From NCBI GenBank assembly GCA_008921705.1, contig VFFE01006813.1, forward strand, positions 894,921 through 958,920: DNA of 64,000 nucleotides. The letters are read 5' to 3'. The notes under the pieces are model-generated. The model was not told where the DNA came from and did no database searches. It saw only the letters and a list, made by a program, of their open reading frames with translations. This DNA comes from Burhinus oedicnemus. Its lineage: Eukaryota > Chordata > Aves > Charadriiformes > Burhinidae. This document shows, piece after piece, positions 27,001 through 42,000 of this stretch (its first letter is position 1; each line of letters begins with the position of its first letter). The translations under genes were made by a program, and so were the position numbers.

Positions 27001-30000
27001 GCACTGGTAGAGACTCAGGAAGCCACTATATCTGCTAGCATTAAAAACAGCCTTTTTGGACACTAGACTGACACCGCAGGCTGGTTTGGACAGACTCATG
27101 GAGCAGCCCTGGCAGGAGCAGAGAGGTGACTTAAACCCATGCAAATCTCTCATCTTCATTCTATGAAGACTTGAGAATCGAGCCTGGCACAGTGAAATAA
27201 CGACAGCCTATTCCAGTTATTTATTGCCTCATTTTCAAAACAAAGTACACCAAGTAGGTGTTTCAATTGCATAAAGACTGCACATTTACTCGTGGAAAGG
27301 CCTGTTCCTTGATCTACGAGCACAATGTTTTCTGCATGGCAACAGATTAAGGATGTCCACAGTGTATTTAGGTGTTGCCTGCACATCTAAGTTCTTAGTC
27401 TGCACCTGGCTATAATTTCAGTATACACAATCCTAACTCCTAACACGCCCGCACTGTTTGGAAAGATGACAGAGTCCACGGTCTCACAGAAAGTTGTGCA
27501 ATAGGTCTCATTTTTGCTGCGTGTTCTCACCACAGCAGGAAACAGTAAAGGCCATCTGGGAAGGAATATTGTACAAAGGAAAAAATGAAGACAGTAAAAA
27601 GAAAAACAGTGCTTGTGAAACATCAGCGACCAGCCAGGTAACACAAGCAGCCCACAGTGAACTGAATAATGTAATCTGAAGAACAGATATCAGATGCATG
27701 GAAAGGTTGCCCTAGATGCAGAGTGTAAGATAAGTTAGCAAAAAATGCCACTGAAAAACCTAAATGCTAAGGCAAATCATAACATTCTAATGTATGCACA
27801 TGCATGCACATAAAACTGTGTTAGGGACTTCTGTATATAGGATGTTGTTTTGCAACAGTTCAAAACCCCTTACCTGTGCATTTTAGCAAGGCCAAAAGCA
27901 GCTGATTCTTCCCATCTAAAACAGTGAAGAAAAGGGATGTTCTAGTCAACATAATACCAAGGTAGATTTGATTGCATTTGGTTAACAGACTCCTCATTCC
28001 CTACATTCCCAGGCCTCTGCATGGCCACTTCTATTTACTCTAATAGTCCTTACTTGTACAGATATTTTAATGACTGAAAAAGAAACAAGGTGTAAATCAA
28101 AGAATTTTACAGGCTAAATGCTTTGTTAACTATCATGAATTATTAGAAACAAACTGCACATGTAGATGAATCCCTAAGGAGGTGATTTCTGTCCAATGCG
28201 TTGCACTGGACTGTAAACATCAGATTCAGCTCCTGTTTCAGTTCAACCAGACTGATGTTGTAGTATCTGATTAGCATTCATTTGAGTTTGGACTATACCA
28301 AGCAACTCTTCATTTTCTAAAACGGTTAAAAAAAGCACAGGCAAATAGATCAGTCTGATATCATTCTGTCTGAATGGGCTGATGAAATAAAATAAGGGAG
28401 ATAAAGTTCTTTGGAATTGCCACACAGGTGAGGTTTTGCCATACAGCACTGGGAGTCTGCAAATAATAACCTGTTTTACCTGTTCTTCTCTAGAACCCAG
28501 TACAGCCTTATTACAAATTGAGATAAAATGATAAAATGAACTGCTAGACTTGATTAGATCAAGATCTTTTCTCCCTGAAGCCAATAACAAACTTTTCCTT
28601 ATTTACAGACCTTCCACATGTTTTTGTATGATTTCAACAAGATTCTTGATGCGCAATGGAAGGTTCCATGGATCTTCTTGAATGCTGGCTTGAATGTTAT
28701 TCCGGTACCTAACTGTGGTTTCTTCCTTCTGTTTAAATTCTAGAAAAAAATTGAGTTTGTTAGCTGTTAAGGAAGTGCTCCGTAGCTGAGAGTGGCTTAT
28801 GAGTTATAATGTGTATACCGACAAAAGCAGAGACACAGTATCAATAGTAACAACTGTGAATGAAAAAGGTTCTTAATTAGATCTAATACAGAAGGAAAAA
28901 AGGCTGTTCCTGTAATCTCATGATCAGCAGTGTCCTAGCATTGTTTTCAGGACTGTGGACTAAAAGTTATGTACATGGGTGACACGCACAGTGAAGGGAG
29001 CTCTGCACTACTCACAAAGCACGGAATTCCCTTCTGTTTTCTCTGCCTTTAATAATGTGCAGGCAGCTATATCGGGTAAATCTACAGTCTCTAGCTGTGC
29101 AGAATCAGATCAACTTTTTGGCTGCAGCTGTCACATCCCATAATACTGATGAGAAGTTATGAAATATTCTGCTTTCTTTCACCTGATGGAAACTAATTAT
29201 TTAATTACAGACTAGAAGATTTATTCTCCATGACTTAGCTATGCAGCTAAGCCAAATACCCCATTGTTGGTGATAAAATGCATAAGCAGACAGAGAAACA
29301 CAGAAAAACTGTGCCAAATAACTGCTCATGAACAGCAACGGGACAGCATTCAAATTTACATCCATCACTGAAAGGTGTCTATGGTAGCTATTAAACAGAC
29401 ACTTTGGTCCAGATTCCAGCTGACTGTAAGCAGGGCTTGTCCATTCCTTAGTGTGATGAATGTGGGATCATCAGTTAACTTCAGTTAACGAAAAGACTCT
29501 CTCAGTGTAATTAATATAGTTGTAATAAATGAGACTGTTTAAGCAAAATAAAATAAAGGCAGTGATCACAGGTTGTATGTTAGTTCTTCACTTCATTCAA
29601 ACAGTGCGTGGAAAGACTAACAGATATTCTACATAAATGTGAATGTGTTTGTAAAGATGAGTTCATGTAACAAAACTTCATAGGAGTTATTTCTGGACTC
29701 AGGAAAAAAAAAAGCAGAAAAAGCTCTCTCCTAGAGTTTGCCACGGTAACTTAAAAACAGAGCTTGTCAAAGGCTGGAGCAGAGGGGCATGACTACAGCA
29801 CCTGAAGTATACTAGGAGTAGTAGGAAACATTTCAGATTTCAAGTGGGAAAGGAAATACAGCAAATGTTCAGAAAATAAGGTTCTGTGTATTTCAGTGAG
29901 AGAAGAAACCACATCCTGGGCCCCAAAACCATTAAGACCAAAGTCTCATCATGCTCCCTGAGGAAAAAGAAAACACAGTATCATTTGTTTGCTCTCTATG

Positions 30001-33000
30001 GGAATGAGTTTTCAAAATAAGTGTCATGTGAGGATGAGTTTACTCTGGCAATTATCCATCTAAAGTAAAGCAGAATAAGTCATTAAGCAAACTCAGGGCA
30101 GAACCTTTTGGTGCCTCAGATCTACAGTGGTCGGCCCCTCATCAGCTTATCAGAGTGCTCATTTATCTTGTACATCACCTATCTCTGCCTTATACTTTTT
30201 GAGATACATACCCGCATTCACATCAAAGGACAGATTTAGAGACTGGTGAAGGAGCTGTGAGGATTCAGTGGCATATAACAGAAAAGTGTTCTGTGTGTTT
30301 CAGAAGGAATTAATATGAAAATGACCTTTTAAGGATGCAAAATTTCGATGGTCTGACACAGTACCCACCATTAATGTATCACTGGGTAGACTGCACACTT
30401 AAGTAACTCTGAGTGGTCATATAGCATATATGCATTCATATTAAGCTCTTAATTCTGAGCAAAGCACATTATTTAATACAATCAACCTTTTTCTTTACCT
30501 TGCAAACTGTGGTCCATTGGAAAGTGCTTGGTTTCTTCAAAGGCCTTAGCTATTACTGGTCCTTTTAGAAGTGCATTGATTGCATCAACCTACAATTGAA
30601 ATGTTTTCCATCAGTGTTAGTAAGATTTCCAGAAGAAAATCTGAACAGAAGAACTCTTGTGAGAAAATGCAAAAGCCATTACACTATTTGTATTTTGGAA
30701 AGATTTCTCGTTGACAAATAGCATTAAGGCTTTGTAACGATGAACTGGCCTAAAGAGCCTCAAACTGAGTACAGCATTTTGCACAATGATGATCTACATG
30801 TTGATGACATAAAAGATCATATAAAACAATTCTCTGGTGCTATACATCTATAAAGACATCTGTTGGCTAAACTTGTGAGGACTTTCTTGAGATCTGTAAA
30901 TGTGATCCATTTAGATCATACAAGGTATTAGAATTCTGTTCACCTTTTCCTTTTTTTCCATGAAAGATTTTTCCCCTCAGTCTAATGCCTGAGATAAGGC
31001 AAGTCAACCTTAGGTAAATCACAAAAGGCAACTTGAGATGTGACAGAATTGATTCCTGAAACCATCCTATAATATACTTGCTTACACTGTACCCCAAAAT
31101 CTTGATAGTTTGCCTTCCCTCAAAATATGATTTCACTAAACTATCTGATACTTCCAATTTCTTGTATTGACATGGATAAAGAGAATGCAATTCTGTGTAA
31201 TAGTAACGCTTTACATACCTGGTTAAAAAGATGTTCCAGACAGCCGTGAAGTTTGTCTTGTTTGTCTAAAGGAATCCTCATATCATTGGGAAGCTCATCT
31301 CCTAATATAAGAAAGATGAAAAGCTTTTAACTGTCTTACCAACGTAATCTGTGATGAGGTCACAGATGACACAAGCACGTCTTCACACTGGAGTGGGTGA
31401 AAAATGATTGCTGCTTTATTGCTAATTTATAGATCAAAATACTCATGAGTCTTCACATGATGCAAATGTCCAATAACTAAAGAAGCTTATTCCTGCCTAA
31501 TACCTCTTCCATATTCCAAATTTACTGTGGTTCACTAGAAAAAATAACAAGTCTCTATGTTCTTGAGATTAGTTTTGAAGAAACCGCATTTGAACTTAAA
31601 CATGTAAGTGCTTATAATCAGCAAAGTCTTACCAGCTCTACTAATGGGTCTGGTATGAGAAATATGCCTGTAAGCTATGCTTACACTCACCTGATCCCAT
31701 CTCATCACTGCCCAAGTAAGAGCTATTACTCCGTACACTGGTGTATGACAGCACTGAGTCCCGGTTACTGTTACATTCACTAGAGAGAAAAGCAAAGAAG
31801 GTGACTGAAAAAAAGCCGTCCTTACATCCAGTCTCTGATATCCTATAATTCTGTTTTTATTAACACTGGAATCCCCAAAACTAATTCTGTTATGCATCCA
31901 CAAAAGAAAAACTAATTACATGCAGAAAAACCATTAAGCAAGGCCTCTGGGGCTGACACTGTAAGAGGATGTCTTTTTCCATTTGCAGTGACCACTCAAT
32001 GCTTAATATATTGCCTGGATCCTATAAATAATGAAGATGGACTTCCCACCACGGACCTCATCTGGGTCACATCATTAAACATGCTCTGGGAGCATCGAGT
32101 AGGAAAGAAAAATTAAAATCTGTGGGACTGAATCTCCACTAAACTCAACATTTGTTACCACTTCTCAGGACGTTAACAGCACCCAACTCCAGCATACATT
32201 GAAGCTGCAGTAGCGCGGATATTGGAGATGGGAGAGGAAATTTAAGAAATCTATACCATGGGAGAATCAGGCACTGCAGATCCTAAAATAACCTCAGGAA
32301 GCAGAGGAGTCACTACAGTTGGCTTCACACCAATGTTGGCTCATACACACGTGGAAAATTCTAGTAAGAATCTTCACTGTTTAAAGTTCACTTTACACTA
32401 ACTGGAACTTAATAAAGGTAATCAAAAAGGTTATGGATCTCAGTCTGTCTCCCTCCAATTACATGACACAGTGCTTTTTACGGTACAAGCCCAAAACAAA
32501 GCCTACAAAATTCCCCATGTTATCTCTTCCTGATTTTATTTTAGACTGAGATGAGAGGAAAATATAACAGCAATTCAAAGAACCCTAACCAGGGTTCTTG
32601 CCTGTCCTTTGTTAAACCTATTATCAAAGAAATATATTTTTTCTGAAGAAGATTAATACTTATGCCAACTACTCTGCAGTACAAACCCTTATGAAATTTG
32701 ACTTACACCTCCAAATGATCCGGGCGAAAGGAGCATGGCTAATGCAAACAAGATCCTTTCTTATATGTAATTTGCTTATTTTTGTAGCTGCTCAGTAGTT
32801 TTTCAGATCAAAAACCATCAAAATACATTTTATTCCCCCTCGAGTAACTATTATCTGTAATATATGCTTAATTCTCTGCCTCTGTCTAATAAAGATAAGA
32901 CAGAATAATCTTTCTCATCTTACCATTGTGTGTGTAAAATTTTGGAACAAGTGACAGACCCACAGAGACAGTTTTGGTGTCACTTTGTTACCCAGAATAG

Positions 33001-36000
33001 ATTAGCCTCAATTATAGGAACCATTTAAACTAAATAATGTTCATAAATGGGATTCATATTAACAATGAAAGAAGTACAGCACGTTTCAGTTCAAAAAAAA
33101 AGCTTTGGAGCACATGTGCAGATTTAAAACTAGCACAATAAATAGATGCCACAGATCTCAACACCATGAGTGCTGGTTTTGTTTCTTTACTGACTTCATA
33201 TTTGCTGTCCTTGAAGATGTTCAGTATTCAGCTGGACAAGACCCTGAGCAACCAATCTTGTTGGACCTGTTCTGAGCGAGAGATTGGACCACGTGGGCTC
33301 CAGAAAACCCCTTCCAATGTAAATTGTTCTGATTCTGTCATTTCTGCAGTCTTGCATGAATGTAACATCTTACTGCTTGTACTAGTACAAAAACAAGTAA
33401 AGAATCAGGCCTGTAGCATGGAAGTTTCAAAGATGCATCATTCATCCCAACTCACTGTAAAGTGTCTTTACTCCTTTGTACCGGCAAAATCCTATGGCCT
33501 TCCTATACATGTAAAAATGGCCTATTAAGGATGTATAATTGCAATGCTCTGACGTGACTTCAACTTGTTGTTCCATTTCTTTTGAAGCTAAGTTTCCAAA
33601 TGTTTCCTCCCAAGAAAGACAGATTTGGAGTGTGTGAGGTTTCCTTTGGTAGCAAATATTCCTGGAGAAGCAGCAGTCAATCATGTCCCAAAAACATGAT
33701 TTTGAGACACCTGAGTAAACATTTGCATTTGTGGTTTCAAAGGCCCATTAAAAATAAAAAACTCAATGTCCACTTCTGTTTCTCAGAGTCTAAGACTTTT
33801 GGGAAAGTTGTTTGCAGAATTGTATGGAAACATCCCCTTACAATAGCGGCTATTATAAGACCAAGCAGTCTGCAAACTCTGCTGAGCTGCCGTAGTTTCC
33901 AGCTATATGATATAGAAAGTCACACTAGACCTATTTATTTCATTTTATTCAATTTTCTAGAAGCGCTAGTATTTTGGCATTGTTATGAGGAAAGGTTTTT
34001 TGCTGTGTATGTCTCCATGGTAATAAATGTAATGAAATAACTACAGCTAGTGAATACAGAATAGTTGACTGACTGGAAAATAACCTGCTTGTTGAATCCA
34101 TACCTGGATTAGAACTTCAAAACATTATATTAGTACGGTAAAAGAGGCATAATCTTCAGACTAACCTGTAGGAGTCTCTGAAACTCATTGTGTCATGTCC
34201 AGAGTCTTCCTGGTCCTCCTCAGAAACTTTGAAACAGACCTTCTTGATTCCACCATGCTCAGCTTTGTCAGGATCACTCTCTTCTGTTCCCAGGGAAGGT
34301 GGAGATGCCTCCTCAGTAGATGGTGGCTCACAGGCACCAGCTTCTGTAGGTTCTGTTATGGTGGACAAAAGTCTGCAAAAGTAAAACATACGGCTCTCAG
34401 GGACTGGTGGGTAGTCTCACAAATGAAATATAATGCCTAAGGCTGGAATTCAGCTGTGTGAAGTCAAAAGCAGTCTTGCCAGCATTTTACATAGACTACA
34501 GCTATGTAAAATTGTGAGCTCTGAAAGAGTTTTATTGAAATCCATGAATCTCGGTTCACAAAAGGTCCTGTTTCCATAGGTACTCTACCTCTATAAGGTA
34601 CAGCTTAATCACTGGAACCATGGTGGCCTGAAAGGGCTCTGTTTTTAATTCAAAGTCCTCACTTTCTCCATCCAAGGCACTAGGTTTCTCCTCTGGGGCA
34701 GTGCCTCAGCTTGCTGGCTCTACCCAGCAGCTACCACCCTTTCTTAAATAGGTTTGAGCCAAGGCTTCACGCGCTTTACGGTCAGTTGAAGTTTTGGTGC
34801 ACGATTGTCCTGGTTCGAGCTGCCCAAGCCACAACAACGATGGCCTGTTCTTTTTTGTTACTGGGATTCCTGGAAGTGGCTGTGACCAGCTTAGGGCAGC
34901 TTATGGCCTTCTCCCACACAGATCACCCCTGCATGTCCTGCTACCAAAACCCTGCCAGTTACACACAATACACAGACGCGCTACTCAAATCCTTCATTAC
35001 TACTAGGAGACACATGATGAGAAAGAGAAAAAGACAAAAAAAGGGAAGGAAAACATAGGTGCCATAGAGAAAGCTGCCTGAAATCACAAGTTTTGCTTAG
35101 TCTGCCTTATGACAGACAAAATCTCAAGGGTAGGGACTCTCTCTGTATGGAATTCCGAAACCGCTGTTGGCACCAAATAGATCTTTATACTGGAATATAC
35201 AGTAGGCAAAAGAGTGGCTGTTGAATTCAGGTAGACTTTTAGGAGCAAAGCACAATAATTTATACATTGCTGGATCTGCACAGGAGTAGGTTTGACACAA
35301 CCAGCAGGGAGCTGTAATGCAAGTGCAGATGTCAATAGGCGAGTAATAAGAGTACAACAGTTGGGGCCGATAGGCGCAACGTGTATTCTGAGGTTAATGC
35401 CTCCATTTTATCAGAACTGCTCTCTGCAGTGCATTCAGGATTCTTTACTCACTTATTTATCTGGATGACGTATTGCTTCATTTCCTTCACTGCAATGTCA
35501 AGTTTGTTAAAAAGGTGCAAGTATGAGTCCTGTATCTCCCGATCTTCCTGTTTCAGCAGAAAACTGAGTCCCCTTTCTTCCTGAATTGTTCCTCCATTCT
35601 GCTGGCCAAAGCTGCCATCAAGATCCCCATCTTCTGGGGGTAGACATCTCCAGGATGGTGCAGCCATAGTGGTGATGCAATGTTGAGTATATGAGACTGG
35701 ATTTAAGGTACCTACTAAAAATTGAAGGGTCTAGTTAGCACGGCTCTCATGAGTTTCCCCACTGCATCCTAATAATGATAGTTTAGGATAGATGGAATTT
35801 TAACAGGAAAAAATAAAGTTTCACAGAGTTATTTTATATAATTACATTCTATGACAAAAACATTCTTAAAAAAAAAGAGAAGGTGGTGTTTTCCTGGGAT
35901 GCCAACTAGTCCCGAAACAGGTTAATTCTTGGAAGTAAACACAGCAAGTGTCCACACATACACTCGTATAGACATCTAAAAGCATTTGCTGAAATGTTAA

Positions 36001-39000
36001 TGAATTCAGGTTCTCAGGAGTTGGTCTGTGTTGTTATTCCAGCTTTACAAACATTTACACACACACATATATAGATACCTATAAAAAGAAATAGGATTAT
36101 GTCCTTACAGAAGAGAAATAAAATTCCTTTTCATTTAAAAATCTTAACAGTTTTGGTATGGTACTTTACTAACCACCTTAGCTTGCATTAAAAATACTAT
36201 GGAATTTGAGTATCTTCAAGCAAGCAGGGCTTCTTTATTGACCTCACTTTGAATAGTCAATACCATTCTTCAGAAGATTAGTTAGTCTACACTTCCCTGT
36301 GTCTCTTCCAAACATTCCTGCACTCTGACTTTCACAAGACAATCCATCAGAAGCATGTTAGGTGAGGTCATGACAAAGAAATGTTGGAACTCAAATAATC
36401 AGGTTGTAGGACAAATACTATGTAGTAACTATTTATCAGACAATTGATCCCCTTGACAGAGTAGAGACTTCTAGCTTCAATGCATGGAATTTATTTAGTA
36501 ATGACAAAAGAGAACAGCAGTACAACCTGATTGACTCATGTTTTCCCCCCGAATGTCATCTCTCTTCACAGCACTAGCACTACTATTAGCCCCCGTTCCC
36601 TATTTTTCAATCAGTAAGTCAGCTCTACTAAGTGCAAACAATACTCCAGGACACTTAATTATCATGAGATGACCACGCTGCTTAGGTAGTAAAAACATTT
36701 GACCTGATGCCTCTCTGTGCTTAAAGGCATTACTATTTTACAACACAAGGAGGCTGTCATTTTCCTATAAAATTTTAAGGATGAAAAAAGGTTACCGGCA
36801 AGACTGTGTTTCTTTGGAACTTACTTTGACCTTGATAAGCACTGGAAAGACACAACTTTTTATGCAGATAAAATCAGTATGATTTGAAAGTTAATTATCA
36901 CCTTGTTCTGGATCAAGACCAATAATAGAGGGCTTCCGTCCAATGCGAATGCTGAACGACCTCCCTGCTGAGGTAGTGTTTTTGGGGTATGATACCTCCA
37001 TGAGGTTAACGTGGCAGTTGGTGGGGCAGAAATCCATGCTGTTGAGGGAATGTGGCTCCATGATGGCTTGTTTGAAGGCTGGGCTCACCTTTGCTTTCAA
37101 TTCATCTGCAAACTGGGAGAAATAAAGCATGCATGTGCTACTTCACTTGCAAAAAAAAAAAATTATGATGCAATACAGACAATCCTATTCTCTTCCTGCT
37201 TTCTAGTCCAGAACAATATGATTTCCACTGCAGCTGGAGTAAAATATTAAAAAAATAAAAAGCTCACAAAACAACAAATTAAAGCAGTTAACTATACCTC
37301 CTAGGACTCTCTTTTCAAACAGCTCAGGTAACTGCAAAAAAGCACACATAGTTTGTTTACACTATGATACACTGTACTTAGTTCATGTTAAATCAGACAG
37401 TGATCATTCTGTTGTCATATTTATTCACTGGATGGAAATGAACCTGCAATAATATGTTATAAGCCACAGCTCTGACAAGCTGAAAGGAGTGATTTACAGA
37501 CATCGTCCTTTTTCCTCAAAACTTGGAATTTCAGTAACTTGCAGAGCTATTTTCAAGCCTCTAGGACATCTACCTCTAAAGCAGTTTGGATTCATCAATA
37601 AAGAATACTAAGACCCAGTTATCCCAATGAAGTATTGTCTTGAGACTTCACCAATAACTAGTAGTGTTGTACCTCTTGGTAGTTTGTGAGCCTTCTGCTA
37701 ATGCTTTCCAGCTTAGTGTCACAGATTTGCCGGAATTCATACTGGGGCATGGTGGCCACAGCACTGCTTAGGGATATAAGTCTTTTGCAATTCCTTACGA
37801 AGTGATTGTCCTCTGCAGCAAAGGCCTCTAAAATCTAAACAAAAAGACAGGATGTCAATGACATGAGACTTGACAGCGAGGGAAAATACAGTTTTCTTCC
37901 ACTGATTAAGTGGCAACGCCCCCATGTTGTCACGGTGGAATAAAGCTGCCTTCAGAACAAGTTGCCTTTATTACCACCTGAGAACCACTAATCACCAGAG
38001 TCATAAAATGAAATGGATCAAAATATCCACTGTGCACTGTCAAAGTTACCTGTTCTGGCACACTTTCATGGGACAGAACAATAATGTTACTGGGAATTGA
38101 CAGAAACATTTACTATTAGGTCCTTATTGTCACAGATGACCAAAATACTAAGTGCACTGCTGCTTTCCAATAACAGCAGTTCCTACTTGCTTCATTTAGT
38201 GACCCACCCAGCCTATCAGATGGGAAAAAGCTGCTTGATTTTCTTCCAAGGTAAAGTAAATTCTTTCCTGAAAAGATTAATCTTGAGTATCAGCAAAGAG
38301 TATGTTACCAGACAGATAAAAGCGAGAACTCCACAGCTGAGGGCTCCCCACCCTCTGCCTCAACAGCTGAAACCCTGGAAGCATTTGCTGACTTGCTCAC
38401 ACCAAACTAACTATTATAACTTGGTGCATTCTAATGAAGAAAACTCCAGGCAGGGTTGAGAAGACCATGTGCTACCTCTCGTTGTGTTTAGGAATGAAGC
38501 TGGCCATGTATGTTTTCCAGTACCTTTGCGGTGAGATTGAAGCAACCTTTTGGTTCCACAATTTTCTCAAGGACAAAGGATTTGATTCCTGCGCTGCTGA
38601 CATATTCGTACACCACCCCATGCTCCAAGTGGGTGTTATCGACAGTCAGGCTAATGAGAGGTGTTTCTTCACCAATGATCAGTGGAGAGCTGATGGTCTG
38701 TGGTGTCTGGGCTGGAACCAAAATAAGTCATTAGAGATGTTTGGCAGCACACATGAATACAGGCATGCATAGGGAAGAGAAACCTGTTGAGATATTAAAC
38801 ACAAAGACACAACCTTTGGCTCAAGGAGTCTCTGAACCACATACTGCTAGAGGCTGTAGAGAATATTCTGAGGAAGACATTTGCTGTTGGCCACTACTGG
38901 AGACAGTGCTAGAGGTTTAGACAATCCAGATGCTCCAATCCACATTCTGATGTTCTTTCACATGTGCATGCACACATCCATGCACAGGCCACTACTTTTA

Positions 39001-42000
39001 GTTCTGTTCAGCATTCAGACACACAGACCCCAGCAGAAGCTTTCAAAGGGAAGTGAAGTATGTTAATCTCAGAGTCTCGTTGTTTGTAATGACTCTCTGG
39101 AAGACTGCCACTTTTCTGTCCACTTTTGGGAAATACTCCAGAGGCATTTTCTGTGCAGCTGTAAGACTGAGATGGCAGGGCAGGGGTGGGGTGAGGAGAT
39201 AATATTTTTTGCACGCAGCAATGCTACTGTCCCCAAAGAACAGATTTAAGTTATAGTGAGATTGAGATTTGCCAGGGAATTGCTCACATGCCTCTACCAG
39301 GGCACTGCTCCAGCTCTTCCACTGTGGAGCTGCACTGTTTGACCATTAGATTACCAGGCTCATCAGACCTTAGATGGGATCCACAAAGATGTGGATCTGT
39401 TTCTGGAGAAGTTGCCAATGGCATTCAGAGTCCAGGCTCAGTCCTTTGGATTGAATCTGGATTCAGTATTCTCCCCTAACATGTACTTTTCCAAATAAGC
39501 TCTCAACATGAAGATAAAGCAGTGTTTTTAATGAGTTACACTTTTCTAAGTTGGAGGAAATAGACCCACATCTTTTACTGACACAGTGGTAACATGCTGT
39601 GAAAACTTGCTCCAGATCAAAGTAATTTAAAATCTTAATCTTTAATATTAAATCACAGAAAACATAGATTATTCTAGGTGGAGTTACTTGCAGAGTTTCC
39701 CTCTCCAGCTGCTACCGCCCATAAATTCCTCGTTTGCAGGGGCAACCAAACGATTTTAAAAATGCTGAGCCTTTTCATTCCAAAAGCTGGCTCTCCTGTA
39801 AAGATCAGAGAGTCACAGGAGTATGATTTCTATGTGTATCTCAATTTTTTCTTCTCCTGAATAAACTGCAGCATAAGAGTACTTCCTCTGGCATTCTATT
39901 ACAAAGCTTTACTAAGACAAGAGATATTCTACAATAGTAATTACATTTTATATTTCTACTGCAGCCCCTGAAGCCCCTGAATCTTCCCTAGGTTTCCCTC
40001 CCCCATGAGAATCTTTACCGGATTCCTGTTGGCTATTTTGAAGGGGATCCAATTCTGCACCTCCCTCCAGTGACGAGTCTTCTTTGCTGGAGCCGGGATG
40101 ACTGCCATTCAGATATGCAGTGGATGCTGCTTGCTGAACTCTGTCCTCTTCAGCATCTTCATGTGTTCTGTACACCCACTGGTACAACCCCTTTCAAGAA
40201 ATATAGGCTTCAGCTATGACCTCAGTAAAAACGCCTGATCTCTACATGTTTGGACTACAAAGGTGAATCTAGCTATCAATTTTGTATCTTCTAAGTTGGC
40301 TGAAAAATCAACATTCCCCCAGCTTTTCTCTGAACTTCAGACAACATAAAATCTAGACCAATATCTGGGTGAACTTCTAATTTTAGCAATCGTTAATAAT
40401 ATTTAGTACTGTTTGCAATGTATGAATTGGCATACATATTATTTGTAGACATTTTGCAACTATAGACAACTGTAACCAGCTCCCTCAGTTATACTAGGGC
40501 CTTGGCATGGGAGTAAGTCAGAGACATGTATAATTTGGTTTTTTTGAATATTTAGTGAGCATAAAAGCACAGAAGAAGGGGAGGAATTAATGTACTTCCT
40601 TTGAGGTTTTGTATTCATACCAGTGCTTCCTGTTGTCTGGTCCTGTAGGCTGTAAAGTGCTCCAGAACTTCCACATAATTTCCATGTGTTGCATTATTGC
40701 CATTAACTTTCAAAATACACTGCCCTGGATGAAGGCCTACAGCTGCAGCCTCAGAGCCTGAAAAATCAACAGGAGAGGAGTTAGACAGTAAAGCCATCTG
40801 ACTACAGAACAGAAAACTGGAAAATTTGCAACAGGTTTCTGGTTAAGAAGAGTAAGAAGAAAAGCTAGTTGAATGCTGTCATGCTTTTGCTACTAAGTAC
40901 TTATTCTGAGAGCTTTTTTGTACAAGGAGAACATCACGGATCTATCCTTCATATTTTCAGTAGTGCTGGGAAAAACAGAGACCTCCTGGACCTAAATGCT
41001 TTCATGCTAGAAATTGAAATTCCTATGGGAAATCATTAGGGATTCTTACATGACTCTTCTAGCCTTATGATTACATTAGCTGACGTCTTGCTTAAATGTA
41101 AACAGTTATATTTGTTTCAGCTTGTTGTACTTGAAAGATACGGAACACTTGCATGTTATGCAATTTGCCATGGTCTAAGAAGATGGCTATGATGTACTTA
41201 AAAGAAAAGTCTAGAGTGCAATAACCGACTGCAGTGGATTTATTCCAGATTCATGTGAACAAGACTCAGGCCAAACCCAGCTCCTAGAAATCTACAGTTA
41301 AGGTTATTAACTTGAAGGAACCATCATTTAAAATTCATACATTTTTATTCCAAATGCAATTTGTCTTTTGCTAGCTAGATCCTGAAAAAAGGAGTATCCT
41401 TCTATCTGGCTCTTCCAGTTTGCACTCTTCAGAATGTTAAAAAGTGGTTATAGGTGCTGTTAGGAAAGAGTGTAATAAATGTGTCCCCGAGAACATCGTT
41501 TGTTGCATTTGGGTGCTGCCTGTTGTCTGTACACTAACTGTGCATGTTTGGATATATGTATTTGTTCTGAAGGAAGGAAGTGGTACATGTCTGAAAGGTC
41601 ATATTTTCTGCATCTGCTGAAAATAAAGGTTAGAGCTGTGCTTTATTTGCAGCTCAGTTCACATTTCAATTACAGAAGTAGTAACTACCTCTGTCAAACT
41701 GTATTTTCTCCTTTTAAAAAGACGAAGAAAAGCTGTTCACCTCTATCTTATATTGGTAATTTATAGCAGCATAAGCCAATGTAAAGGGAGAAGTAGTCTT
41801 CAAGTCTTATATCATAGTTTGTGATGTCCACTAAGAAACATCATCTGTCTACCAACCCACAGCACGTTCAGAGCTGCAGTGATCCAAACTGTGGCTGACC
41901 ACAGGCAAAAATATTGAGCGTTACCCCTCAAATTTTTCTCAGCCACCTCAGTTTTAAAATTCTATTCCCTGTGGCTGTAAAACTGTATCTTAGTAGTCTT

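Larger units (their letters stand above)
20284..35452 (-). other. PREX1 introns between e12 and e26 (recognisable contents)
   Basis: These introns are 0.4-2.4 kb. Contents that can be named: a TTTA simple repeat at 23224-23252, a doubtful old LINE scrap at 23530-23680, a GT-rich run near 26083-26104 and a CR1-like tail at 33225-33345. The introns of 20284-20840, 20944-21640, 21829-22556, 22624-23069, 23969-24625, 24726-25794, 27916-28610, 28740-30498, 30590-31218, 31302-31690 and 34373-35452 show nothing recognisable. Confidence 0.7.

Noticed and set aside
33166..34040. Two long plus-strand ORFs (120 and 152 codons) antisense to PREX1
   Set aside because: They lie in the intron between e13 and e14, one overlaps a CR1-like tail, and neither shows a known domain or splice context. 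They look like chance ORFs in stop-poor AT-rich sequence.
34790..35010. Possible avian LTR start (TTGTCCTGGTTCGAGCTG)
   Set aside because: The resemblance to avian endogenous-retrovirus LTR starts covers less than 20 bases; there is no second terminus, target duplication or internal region.
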